Of a stretch of 39,050 bases of DNA, positions 18,627 to 26,907 are shown one piece after another. A program made the translations under genes and the position numbers. Below the pieces are notes generated by a model. That model saw nothing but the letters and a program-made list of their open reading frames with translations, was not told where the DNA came from and ran no database searches. The stretch is from Planctomycetota bacterium. GTDB lineage: Bacteria > Planctomycetota > UBA8108 > UBA1146 > JAJFFE01. How positions within the stretch are numbered: the first letter of the stretch is position 1; each line of letters opens with the position of its first letter. Location of the stretch: NCBI GenBank assembly GCA_021776775.1, contig JAJFFE010000252.1, positions 1 to 39,050 of the forward strand. Direction: 5' to 3'.

Positions 18627-18657
18627 AGCGGCGCGCCCCGGGACGGGACGCGCCGCT
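18627..18657 (-). terminator. Terminator of the three-gene minus-strand operon
   Basis: AGCGGCGCG (18627-18635) pairs with CGCGCCGCT (18649-18657). Read on the minus strand, the stem is followed by TTCTCTTGT, and it lies 31 bases after the stop at 18688. Otherwise the 304-bp gap 18384-18687 shows no gene. Confidence 0.7.
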
Positions 18658-18687
18658 CAAACATGGAGATCACGCAAACCGCCGAGG

Positions 18688-20118
18688 CTACGGGGGTGGT
18701 GGAGCGGTGATCGTCACTTGCCCTGCGGTCGTCGCCGGAATGAACGTCGATCCGGTCGCGTCCGAAAGCGCGATCGAAATCGGGAAGGGTCCGGTCGGCA
18801 GTAGCACCTCCGAACAGAAGTCGACCGTGGTGGTCGTTCCGGCCGGTCCGTTCAAGACGTAGTCGACATTGATCACCGACAGTCCGATCGACGGTGCGAG
18901 CAACGAGATGCTGAGGAAGTCCATGACGATTCCGCAGGTCACTCCGTCCGTGCCCTCACTGATCGCCACGAAGTCGGGATCTGCCGCCAAGAGGTCCGAG
19001 CCCAGCACCACCGGCGCCAGCGGACCCAGGTCGAGGAACAACGGATCGTGGCAGAGGCCGAAGGACATTCCCTGCAGGACCTGATCCGAGTTCAAGACGA
19101 CGCCGAGCCTCACGGTCGCACCCGCGGGTCGGGTTGCGCTCGTCGCCAGGAGTTCCGGCCCGCGGTTCATGGTGATGATTCCGGCGTCGGTAATGCCGTC
19201 GGCCCTCGGCTCCACTCCGACCACCGTTCCGACGAATGTGTCGGACCCATCGATCAGAAGCGCATCGAGAGTCAACAGCCCCAAGTCGGCCGGGACGCCG
19301 GGAATCGAGAAGAAGCCGTTGACGTCGGTCACGGTGCTGAGACCGAGCGACTGAACGTCGACCGTGACGCCCGGCAGGACATCGCCGTTGGCGAGCCGAG
19401 TATGCCCGTTGACAATCGTCGTCGGCGCCGCCGGTTGGACGAACATGGTGCGGGTCGCAACCGCGCCTTCGTTCATGGCGACGACCAGAAAGCTACCCGG
19501 TTCCATCGCGTGCACGACGCCGTCAGCATCGACGGTCGCCTTGGCGGGGTTACTGACTTTGTAACTCGTCCACGCCGAGACCGGCGTGAGATCGACGGTC
19601 GTACCGTCGGGCAGAGTTCCGGTGACCGTCAACTGAGCAGTCTCACCGGAAACCACAACCGCCGGAATAGCGGTGAGCGTGATCGACACGGGAAGCGGCG
19701 GCGGCTCGTTCGTGAACGTGAAGTTCTCGACCCGAGTCGATTCATTCTGAACGATCTTGAATGGAACGCTGAAGGCGTACTCGGTGTCGCCGCCCACAGT
19801 TCGAGTGGCGACGGCACGCGTCCAGTCGTCCGCCTGGAAGTCGGGCGCAGTCCCGGGGCCTCCGGGACCGAAGTTGTCGGGCGCTTGCACGTTTGGAACT
19901 TTGAACGAACCGTTCGGGTAGACCGGCACCGTCTGACCGTTGACCGTGACGGTCCAAGTTTCATCGAGGGTCGGCCCGCCGGCGTAAGAGGCCGACGGCA
20001 ATCCCCACAGACACCCGAGCGCGAGCGCGACGCCCAGAGCCCTTCGAAGCCGCGAGTAACTTACAAACATGGTCCAGTCTCTCTTTATCATCGTGGGTAA
20101 TGTCTTTTGGGAATTCAT
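18688..20118 (-). CDS. Secreted multidomain protein: Big_2 Ig-like, carboxypeptidase-regulatory-like and cohesin-like domains
   Basis: A 476-residue protein. ATG 20118 overlaps the upstream stop as ATGA, and GGGGG (20126-20130) is 7 bases upstream, so this start is preferred over ATG 20070. A signal peptide with a long N-region ends near residue 46 (SASYA). After an unrecognised segment, a bacterial Ig-like domain lies at about 146-225 (VSGETAQLTVTGTLPDGT ... VDADGVVHAMEPGSFLV). A carboxypeptidase-regulatory-like fold follows at about 236-300 (VLPGVTVDVQSLGLSTVTDVNGFFSIPG). A C-terminal region at about 325-470 has cohesin-like features (GATVRLGVVLNSDQVLQGMSFGLCHDP). It is the last gene of a three-gene operon. 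The cell-surface role is inferred; no catalytic site is seen. Confidence 0.85.
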   Translation of the reverse strand: MNSQKTLPTMIKRDWTMFVSYSRLRRALGVALALGCLWGLPSASYAGGPTLDETWTVTVNGQTVPVYPNGSFKVPNVQAPDNFGPGGPGTAPDFQADDWTRAVATRTVGGDTEYAFSVPFKIVQNESTRVENFTFTNEPPPLPVSITLTAIPAVVVSGETAQLTVTGTLPDGTTVDLTPVSAWTSYKVSNPAKATVDADGVVHAMEPGSFLVVAMNEGAVATRTMFVQPAAPTTIVNGHTRLANGDVLPGVTVDVQSLGLSTVTDVNGFFSIPGVPADLGLLTLDALLIDGSDTFVGTVVGVEPRADGITDAGIITMNRGPELLATSATRPAGATVRLGVVLNSDQVLQGMSFGLCHDPLFLDLGPLAPVVLGSDLLAADPDFVAISEGTDGVTCGIVMDFLSISLLAPSIGLSVINVDYVLNGPAGTTTTVDFCSEVLLPTGPFPISIALSDATGSTFIPATTAGQVTITAPPPP

Positions 20119-20927
20119 GACCGGTCCCCCTTCTTGGGATTGGACGCGCGTCGCGCGGCTCTGAGGGAAACGGCCAGTTGCTTCAGCTGCTCGAGGTTGA
20201 CGGGTGAGCGCGCGTGGTCTTCCCAGCTCTCGAGGGTTTCGATGGCGTTCAAACTCTGGGTCTGACCGAACGCCGCGATCAGCGTGCGCTGAAGACCTTC
20301 GTCGGCGCTCTTGAACGCCTCGGTCAACGTCGCGAAGACGGGCACCTCACGCCGCTGGGCGCCCTCACCGGTGGTCAGCCGCTCGAAAGAGAGTGCAGCG
20401 TGAGCCGCCTCCGAGACGATCGGCTCCGGTTGCTTGGACCGGAGTGCTCTGTCGACGACCTTCCACCCGGAAGGATCCTTCGCCTGAGCCAAGAGGCCGG
20501 CGGCACGAATCGCGTGGAGCGGACTCTTACCTGTGACCAGCTTCCGAGCCGTCGAGCGCCAACTCGCCGCGGGCGCGCCGAGCTCGAGAAGGGCCGAGCA
20601 GAGCTCGAGGTCAAGGAGACTCTCCTTCGAGCCGAGCGCCTTCTCGAGCGCCGGGATCGCCTTGCGCGCCTTCTTCTCTTTCAGAAGGAAGACCGCGCCG
20701 AAGCGTATGGCGACGTTCTCGTGCTCGAGCGCTGCGATGAGCGCCGGAATCGATTCGGTGTCGATCGTGGCCGCGCGCAACGCCGCGAGGCGCCGCGTGC
20801 GAACGATCTCATCCTGAGCCTTCTTGTTGACGCCGTCCGCGAAGCTGACGGTCATCGTCGCAAGCCAGGCGACGGCGATCGACGCGAGCAAGGGCAACGC
20901 ACTACTGAACAATGTACATCCTTTCAC
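20115..20927 (-). CDS. Exported HEAT-repeat protein
   Basis: A 270-residue protein starting with GTG 20927. The codon overlaps the stop of the upstream gene as GTGA, and a GGTGG-like ribosome site lies upstream. A signal peptide or N-terminal anchor covers residues 1-31 (LASIAVAWLATMTVSFADG). The rest is all-helical with HEAT-type pairs, for example ESIPALIAALEHENVAIRFGAVFLL, KAIPALEKALGSKESLLDLELCSALLELG and HAIRAAGLLAQAKD. HEAT arrays act as binding scaffolds; no partner can be named from sequence. The 4-base overlaps on both sides imply coupled translation with the large dockerin protein and the Ig-like protein, so the three probably work together outside the cytoplasmic membrane. Confidence 0.85.
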   Translation of the reverse strand: MKGCTLFSSALPLLASIAVAWLATMTVSFADGVNKKAQDEIVRTRRLAALRAATIDTESIPALIAALEHENVAIRFGAVFLLKEKKARKAIPALEKALGSKESLLDLELCSALLELGAPAASWRSTARKLVTGKSPLHAIRAAGLLAQAKDPSGWKVVDRALRSKQPEPIVSEAAHAALSFERLTTGEGAQRREVPVFATLTEAFKSADEGLQRTLIAAFGQTQSLNAIETLESWEDHARSPVNLEQLKQLAVSLRAARRASNPKKGDRS

Positions 20928-23900
20928 GGCGTCACCACCGCAGTCCCCGAGGCGGCGGAGTCTCCGCCCGGAGCCGCACCGTTGGCGATCACGCGGAACG
21001 TGTAGGCGGTGCCCGTCGTCAGCCCGGTCGCCGTGAAGCTCGTCCCGCCAACGCCGACGGCGCCAGCGCTGACGAACGCGCCGCCCCCGCTACTCTGCTC
21101 GACCGTGAACCCGGTCTCGTTACACGACGCGTCGGTCCAGGTCACGGTGGCCGAGGTCGTACTCGCGGCAGCCGCTCCCACGCCCGTCGGCGTCATCGGC
21201 GCCACGGTGGGTTTGATCGCCGCGATCAGCGCGGTGTACATCGGGTTACTCACACCGTGACACGCGACCTCACTGCCGCCGATCTCGGCCTGGTCCGCCG
21301 CAACGTGGCGAGCGGTAATCGACGTGTCCCACGCTGCGGTACGACTGGCGATGACGGCCGCCGCGGTGAGGGTGGCGGGATCCGCACAGTCAAACGGGAT
21401 AGACTCCATCTCGACCGCAGTCTCCCACGTCACCATCTCGGTGCTCCAGTACGGAGCGTTGTAGAACCGAGTGACGTGGCATTCCTCGTGCGCTTGCGTG
21501 TTCGCCATACTCCAATACGTCCCGCGCGGCGGACCCGAGCCAGCACCCGCGCCAGGCGGTGTCAAATCGGTCTCGATCGCGCAGAGCGTCGCCGTCGTCA
21601 CCGCCGCGCCACCGGCGGTGACATCGGTGCGTCCCAGATCATGAACACCCAACAGGTACGTGTGGGAGACGGAGTCGACGTGGAACTTCCAGTTGTTACC
21701 GTCGAGGTACGCGGTGACCATGTAGGTCGGTGCGACCACGGTCTGCGAACCGATCGTGACCACAGTAAGGCCGAACGCTCCGGCTCCGATCACCGGCGCA
21801 CCGCCGTCTACCCAAGCGAGAGTCGCCGCGGGGTTCGCGCCCGGAAGAGCGTCGGCGTCCACCACGTGGATCACGACTTCTTCGGTGTTATCGCACACGG
21901 CCGTGACAGTGGTAGCCGCGACCGTGCCCCGAGGCACCAGCCGCTCCAGGCCGGTGGCGCCGGCAGTACCGCCCGTCCAGGTGATCAAGTCCGCGGGAAC
22001 CGGGCTACAGACCGGGTTGATCGTGGCCGTGATCACCACGTTCGTCGGCGGCGCATCGTTGGTGGTCACATAGCAGTCAGGATCACCGGCGGTCGCCACC
22101 GCGTTGGCGACGGTCAGCCCGGTGATCTCAACCGCGGTCGCTTGCACCGGCCCGACCGTGATGTCGGCCGGAGGACAATCGCGGGTCACTGACACCGTCC
22201 AACTGCAGGAGTAAACCCCCGGCGTGGGCGCAGTGTAAGGCACCGTCTGACCACTGCCCGAGGCGACCACGCTGCCACCCCGACTGATCTCGTACATGTA
22301 AGTCGGAGTCCCTGCCGGGATCGGAACCGAGGTCGGCTCTTCCCCTTCGCACTCTTCGAGCTGGTCTCCTCCCGAGTCGGTCACCTCCGGAGCCGTGAAC
22401 GTCACGGACTGCCCGACGCACAGGCACTCCTTGCTGACGGTCGCCGCCCCCGCGGCGGTCAGGGTTCCCTCGTCTTGGCACTCGGTGTTGCAGTTCTCGC
22501 AGTCGCCGGCCACGGCGTACGGCGGACAGTTGCAGCCCCAACCGGCCTTGACCAGTCCGGCCCCGGGATCACTCTGAATCAAAAGGCCGTCGGCAGAGAC
22601 CTGCGCGGCCGAAACAATCTCGAAGCGGAAGTTGTCGTGGTTGTATGTCAAGAAGTACGCGATCGATCCGGGCGCGAGACCGGACATGTTCGGGTACGTG
22701 ATCGGAAGCGGCGGTGAGAACGTCGTCCCCGAAGGCTGCAGCGTCCAAGCAAAGGGAGGCGCGGCGCCATCCGGAATCGGCATCGGGATGTCGTCGTGGT
22801 TCACCGAGTTGAGCGCGAGCGTCACCGGAGTCAGCGAACTCGCTACCGTTCCGTCGGGCAGGGTGACGGTGGTCCCGGCGGGCACGTCGATGACGAGCCC
22901 TTCGACGCCCTCGATGGTTAGCTGGATATCCGTGGTCCCGTCGTACACTCGGGAGTTCACCGGCTTCATCCTCGGCAACAGAACCGAGCGACCGAGTCGG
23001 TTATCCGCGTGCTCGACCACCACGACCTGGTACGAAATAGACGGGAAGCTACCGACGGGGACCACTTCGGAACCGACCATGGTCGCGGTCAAGCCGTTGA
23101 CCTCGAGCGTACCGGGCCCAAACGCGGGGATATCGGAAAACTCGAACGCACCCTCAGCGTCGCTGAAAACCTCGAACGTCTGCGTCGCAATGGTGAGATG
23201 CACCGTCGCGCCGGAGATCGGCAGGTTGCCGTTGTCGAGCACGATCCCGGAGAAATCTGTCGGGCTGTCGGGGTCGGCGTCGAGGCCGAACATCGTGAAG
23301 GTCGCGCTGAGCGATGGCTGAGAGGCGATGGTGACCTTGACGACCTGGATCCCGGGGTTCGGGCCGAGAGTGAGGGTCATTTCGGCGTACCCACCACTGA
23401 ACGTGTCGATCAGCAGGTCAGTCTGACCGGTCAGGCTGCCGGCGCTCAGCGTTCCCCCCCCCGAGACGACGGAGTAGTGGACCGTGACGCCCTCGATGCC
23501 GTTGCAACCGTCCGATACCCAGACCCGCAGCGGTACAGGAGCCGGGCTACTGGTCGCGACGTATTGGTTGTTACCGTCGCCGATGTTGATCTGGGAAGGC
23601 GCAGCGGCGGTACCGGTGGCACAAAAGGTAGAGGCACCGACGATCCCGGACGAGGTGACCTCGACCCGATTGATGCCTTCGCCGGCGGCCGTTCCGAGAC
23701 GCCAGAACGCGGCGGCGAGACCATCGGCGTCCGTGACGGTTTGATAAGTCAGCGTTCCCGGCTGGCTGCCGTCGGAGTTGACGATGCCGTCGTTCAGCGT
23801 GACGGTGAAGGTGGCCAACTTGCCGGCGAACGGCGTACCGTCTCCGTTGAGAATACGCACGACGATCGGTTCCGGGAGGAACGTTTGCACTTCCGCCACT

Positions 23901-24841
23901 TGAAGGTTGCCCGACACGATCTCCATGGTCGGACTCGCGGGGTCGGGAATGACACGCGTGACGTTGCGGATCACCGTGACTTCGTTGCCGAGGAAGTCGG
24001 ACGCGGTGACGCTGATCTCGTTCGGTCCTTCGACGAGGGGCAGTCCCCCGTACAAGAACGTTCCGGTGGTCCCGATCCCCTCGTCGACGAACGCGGGGTT
24101 GCCGTTGACGGTCACCGTGATCGGGTGGGACCCGCTCAAGTTGTCCGAAACGGTGCCGATAACTTCAACCGTGCCGGTCACGATGGTGGCGCCAGCTACG
24201 GGGAACTGGATCACGGTTACCGGCGGCGTACCATCCTGCACGATCATAGACGTCGCGGGCGGTGATACCTGACCGAAGCCAGAGCCGCTGAAGTAGACGG
24301 TGTTCAACGCGTTCAACCGAAGCGGGATGTCGGTCGCAGTGAAAGCGCCGCCCGTGACGGGATAGGTGAACTGACCGACGGGAGTGGTGACGATCACCTC
24401 AGTCCCGAAGTCGAGCGTACCCGAGACGGTGATCGTCGGATCACTCGTGAATTGCGAATGCGGATCGAGTTGGGGAATCGCCGGTGGAGACTCGGGGCCA
24501 CAACCCGACAACGGGCCGTCGCAGCCAACGCCATCGTCGGTCGGATCCACGCCACATTCGGGGAAAGGCGAACTCGGACTCGGCCCTCCAGAGAAGAGAT
24601 AGCTCAGCGCGGTCACCGGGTCGGCGACATCGAGCGAGCCGTCGTCGTTGGTATCGATCGCGTCCAGGCAGTCACTAGGCCCGGCACTAAACAGGTATGT
24701 CAACGCGTAGACAGCGTCGGCAACGTCGACGGATGCGTCTCCGTTAGCGTCTCCACGAACGAACGTCCATTGCCCCTCGGCCGGCGTGACGAAAGCCAGT
24801 CCCGAGAGGAGGACGAGTAACACGAGTCTTTGATACGACAT
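20924..24841 (-). CDS. Giant secreted protein: N-terminal dockerin, Ig-like modules, HExxH motif, FN3
   Basis: A 1305-residue protein. ATG 24841 has a strong GGAGGGGGG ribosome site and begins a signal peptide (SYQRLVLLVLLSGLAFVTPAEG). A dockerin-like module follows at once (about 27-115), with loops DANGDASVDVAD and DTNDDGSLDVAD and a CGVDPTDDGVGC...C tail. Several beta-sandwich Ig-like modules come next. A carboxypeptidase-regulatory-like unit lies near 528 (FSGIVLDNGNLPISGATVHL). A cysteine-rich stretch lies near 765 (GWGCNCPPYAVAGDCENCN), and a fibronectin type III domain closes the protein (about 1216-1305). Around residue 1118 is HEECH, an HExxH zinc-protease-like motif, within AHEECHVTRFYNAPYWSTEM. 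It is the first gene of the operon. It may be an adhesin or a matrix protein with a protease-like part. Confidence 0.88.
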   Translation of the reverse strand: MSYQRLVLLVLLSGLAFVTPAEGQWTFVRGDANGDASVDVADAVYALTYLFSAGPSDCLDAIDTNDDGSLDVADPVTALSYLFSGGPSPSSPFPECGVDPTDDGVGCDGPLSGCGPESPPAIPQLDPHSQFTSDPTITVSGTLDFGTEVIVTTPVGQFTYPVTGGAFTATDIPLRLNALNTVYFSGSGFGQVSPPATSMIVQDGTPPVTVIQFPVAGATIVTGTVEVIGTVSDNLSGSHPITVTVNGNPAFVDEGIGTTGTFLYGGLPLVEGPNEISVTASDFLGNEVTVIRNVTRVIPDPASPTMEIVSGNLQVAEVQTFLPEPIVVRILNGDGTPFAGKLATFTVTLNDGIVNSDGSQPGTLTYQTVTDADGLAAAFWRLGTAAGEGINRVEVTSSGIVGASTFCATGTAAAPSQINIGDGNNQYVATSSPAPVPLRVWVSDGCNGIEGVTVHYSVVSGGGTLSAGSLTGQTDLLIDTFSGGYAEMTLTLGPNPGIQVVKVTIASQPSLSATFTMFGLDADPDSPTDFSGIVLDNGNLPISGATVHLTIATQTFEVFSDAEGAFEFSDIPAFGPGTLEVNGLTATMVGSEVVPVGSFPSISYQVVVVEHADNRLGRSVLLPRMKPVNSRVYDGTTDIQLTIEGVEGLVIDVPAGTTVTLPDGTVASSLTPVTLALNSVNHDDIPMPIPDGAAPPFAWTLQPSGTTFSPPLPITYPNMSGLAPGSIAYFLTYNHDNFRFEIVSAAQVSADGLLIQSDPGAGLVKAGWGCNCPPYAVAGDCENCNTECQDEGTLTAAGAATVSKECLCVGQSVTFTAPEVTDSGGDQLEECEGEEPTSVPIPAGTPTYMYEISRGGSVVASGSGQTVPYTAPTPGVYSCSWTVSVTRDCPPADITVGPVQATAVEITGLTVANAVATAGDPDCYVTTNDAPPTNVVITATINPVCSPVPADLITWTGGTAGATGLERLVPRGTVAATTVTAVCDNTEEVVIHVVDADALPGANPAATLAWVDGGAPVIGAGAFGLTVVTIGSQTVVAPTYMVTAYLDGNNWKFHVDSVSHTYLLGVHDLGRTDVTAGGAAVTTATLCAIETDLTPPGAGAGSGPPRGTYWSMANTQAHEECHVTRFYNAPYWSTEMVTWETAVEMESIPFDCADPATLTAAAVIASRTAAWDTSITARHVAADQAEIGGSEVACHGVSNPMYTALIAAIKPTVAPMTPTGVGAAAASTTSATVTWTDASCNETGFTVEQSSGGGAFVSAGAVGVGGTSFTATGLTTGTAYTFRVIANGAAPGGDSAASGTAVVTP

Positions 24842-25472
24842 GATCCCCCCTCCGATGAGGTATTGAGAGTGAGTCACCCGACGAAGCCGAACTATGCGCT
24901 GCCGATCTCTCGCGATCGACGCGGGCGGCTGCGTCACGAAACTCCGTTGTTTCGCACGAATTTTTGTCAACTTGGTGGTAGCCCAGTAGAACACATTGTC
25001 GGGCCTATTCCCGAGAACGCTATCATTGATGTAAAAGCATTGTCGCGCTTCCTCTTAGACCGGTTGGAGTATCCCAGCTGCCCTGCGCAAGCGATCGACC
25101 GTCGACGCTGGATCGGCCCAGTGGGCGATGACAATGCGACGAGGGGACCCTTACGGTGACACGCTTTCTCGTACGTTCTTCGGAATTGCATACGCGACGA
25201 CGCCCCCCAGCCACAAGGCCAAAGGTAACACCGTGGAAACAACGTGGGGATTTCGACCGCCCGGGGGCGAGTCTACTGGTACACCGAGCGCAAAAAACAA
25301 GCGCTGGAACTGTTCGAGGAACTATCTCACGACAGCGGGGCAAACTCGGCCCCCACACCGCGCAGTCCACGCCGCGGCTCTAGCCCGCGAGAAGTAGTTT
25401 GGAACTCCGAAGAAGGGATCGCTGTCCGCCTGGCGGATGCTGCATCTCACACCACAAGATGTTCGACGAATT
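24842..25472. other. Intergenic region, 631 bp
   Basis: Upstream of the giant dockerin gene there is a perfect TTGACA on the minus strand (24965-24970), 124 bases before its start, but no matching -10 box. A 6-bp inverted repeat CGAAAC/GTTTCG lies just downstream of it. A plus-strand frame at about 25244-25420 gives GRVYWYTERKKQALELFEEL, which looks helical, but it cannot be tied to a family and may be a relic. No complete gene was recognised. Confidence 0.4.
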
Positions 25473-25646
25473 CTAGTCTTCCCAATCGGGGTCGCCGATG
25501 TAAACCGGAATGGCGAGGGTAAGAAAGTGCATGATCGTATCGTCGTGATGCATGCTGGGAAAACCGCCCGCGTTCCTGACAATCGACGTCATGATTTTGT
25601 TCCTGTGACCCTCTCCTGGAACCGTCATATGCGGAGGCTCGATCAC
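25473..25646 (-). CDS. Small ORF B (57 residues), downstream half of an amber-split frame
   Basis: A GTG at 25646 begins IEPPHMTVPGEGHRNKIMTS and the frame ends DPDWED at the TAG (25473-25475). An AAGGAA inside the end of ORF A lies about 9 bases upstream of the GTG. It is in the same reading frame as ORF A, separated only by a TAG and two codons. Composition is protein-like, with a hydrophobic stretch HFLTLAIPVYIGD. It may be a separate coupled gene, or the C-terminal half of one ~100-residue protein cut by a nonsense codon. No family recognised. Confidence 0.45.
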   Translation of the reverse strand: MIEPPHMTVPGEGHRNKIMTSIVRNAGGFPSMHHDDTIMHFLTLAIPVYIGDPDWED

Positions 25647-25652
25647 AATCTT

Positions 25653-25778
25653 CTATTCCTTGATCATGAAGTCTGCCGCCTCCTTGGCATCCGCTTTCGA
25701 GAAGTTGAATCGGTGTGCGCCAGACGTCAGGCGAAAAACCTCACTCTCGAACTGCTCCCTGCTGACCACCATTTTCAT
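25653..25778 (-). CDS. Small ORF A (41 residues)
   Basis: ATG 25778 is preceded by GGAGGG (25785-25790) at 6 bases, one of the best ribosome sites in the window. The product begins MKMVVSREQFESEVFRL and ends ADFMIKE at a TAG (25653-25655). It is charged and likely helical. Short length alone would argue against it, but the ribosome site and the continuing frame beyond the stop support real coding. No family recognised. Confidence 0.5.
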   Translation of the reverse strand: MKMVVSREQFESEVFRLTSGAHRFNFSKADAKEAADFMIKE

Positions 25779-26219
25779 ATCGTTCCCTCCGCCTCAAATT
25801 CCTCAGATGTTTCATAGACACGCCTCGGCGTTCACCAACGCGATTGCGTTTGTCCGAACGCGCTCATATTGGATCCCAAAACTCCGCCGGAAAACAGGAG
25901 ATAGCCTGGAAGACGGTCGATTCGCCTGGCGCGTAGGCGAGTGGTGCAGCCTGCACGTACGAGCGCGTCGGCATTCGCTTGCCTCGATGAGCGGTCCCAA
26001 ATTGGATTCGCTGAAACGGTGCCGACGAGTCGGGACGCAAAGAACAGAGTGAGGCCGTGCGCGGCTTCGATCTTGGCTCTCTCAACGTTCACGTGGCCGT
26101 CGTCAAGCTACTGGCCAGAAACAACAGGCTGTAGCGAACACCCTGAAGGGACATCGACAATGTTTACTCACGATAAAAAGGACGGCGATGACGCCTAGGA
26201 CGAACAGGGAACGATGTGT
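25779..26219. other. Intergenic region, 441 bp
   Basis: Several overlapping ORFs on both strands lack domains. A 49-residue minus-strand ORF (26103-26252) contains a hydrophobic run SLFVLGVIAVLFIVSK but no ribosome site, so it is not called. AGGGA at 26206-26210 serves the next plus-strand gene. Confidence 0.4.
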
Positions 26220-26795
26220 ATGAACCCTCGAGAGGTTGTTGTTCGGTGTCATCCTGGGCGGAGAGCGGAGCTACTCAAGAAGAACGGCAACCCAGCCACC
26301 GTTACCGACGAGGACGGAAACGTCTACGACCTGGGTACCAACATTCTCCCCGTGCCGGGACCCATGGTACTCAATCCGACGGGTACACACCTGTACGTCA
26401 TGAACAGTGCCGACGACAACATTCGCGTGTTCGAGATCGATTGCTCCGACGGTGACCTCTCGGTACGGCAGACGCTCACCGGAATCGATCGCCCTCCGCA
26501 GGCCGTCTTCCACCCAAGCGCGCGGTATCTCTACGTGACGATGCAGAACGAGGCGTCCGTCTACCGATTCCGGGTCCGAGACGATGGCAACCTCGACAAC
26601 GCAGTAGACTTTCAGACCTCGTCGCCGGTTCAGACGAAAGCGATCGAGATAGACGGCACCGGCACCTCTCTGTACGGCGCGGAATCGGACAAGATCGCGC
26701 AATTCGAGCTCGACGCTTCGGGACGCCCGAGCTTCGTCGACACGATCAGCGTCCCCGGCCTCGGCGGATATCAACGAACGATCACGATCAACTGA
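26220..26795 (+). CDS. Truncated lactonase-like (7-bladed) beta-propeller protein
   Basis: 191 residues from ATG 26220, with AGGGA 9 bases upstream; the ATG at 26214 is only 3 bases away. The body has propeller strands of the 6-phosphogluconolactonase/YVTN type, such as LNPTGTHLYVMNSADDNIRVFEID, HPSARYLYVTMQNEASVYRF and IDGTGTSLYGAESDKIAQFELD. A full lactonase-type propeller is about 330-380 residues, so roughly half is missing. The first 25 residues do not look like a propeller or a signal peptide. It is probably a fragment left by deletion; a real short version cannot be excluded. A hairpin follows the stop. Confidence 0.65.
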   Translation: MNPREVVVRCHPGRRAELLKKNGNPATVTDEDGNVYDLGTNILPVPGPMVLNPTGTHLYVMNSADDNIRVFEIDCSDGDLSVRQTLTGIDRPPQAVFHPSARYLYVTMQNEASVYRFRVRDDGNLDNAVDFQTSSPVQTKAIEIDGTGTSLYGAESDKIAQFELDASGRPSFVDTISVPGLGGYQRTITIN

Positions 26796-26822
26796 ACGCG
26801 CTCGGCGCTGGGTGTTTCGTTC

Positions 26823-26851
26823 GGGGCGGGAAAGGTCACCTTCTTCGCCCC
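26823..26851. terminator. Terminator hairpin between convergent genes
   Basis: Bases 26823-26836 can pair with 26838-26851 (GGGGCG with CGCCCC, AAGG with CCTT near the loop; G-T pairs and one mismatch in the middle). On the plus strand TCTTCG follows. It lies 28 bases after the lactonase-like stop and about 57 bases before the kinase stop. Confidence 0.55.
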
Positions 26852-26907
26852 TCTTCGATGTTCGTCGCCTATGAACACCGACGTAAGAACGAACGGACGA
26901 ATCGACC

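Noticed and set aside
19048..20100. 350-codon plus-strand frame
   Set aside because: Antisense shadow of the Ig-like/cohesin-like gene.
20912..24265. Long plus-strand frames of 426 and 418 codons
   Set aside because: Antisense to the giant dockerin gene; mostly Arg/Gly/Asp/His with no domain.
24965..24970. TTGACA upstream of the giant dockerin gene
   Set aside because: A perfect -35 box but no -10 box at 16-18 bases; not called as a promoter.
25244..25522. Plus-strand frame with a helical, lysine-rich start
   Set aside because: Faint resemblance to a transposase helix-turn-helix, but no motif, terminal repeats or target duplication could be found.
26103..26252. 49-residue minus-strand ORF with a hydrophobic stretch
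   Set aside because: No ribosome site and it overlaps the start of the lactonase-like gene; could be chance.
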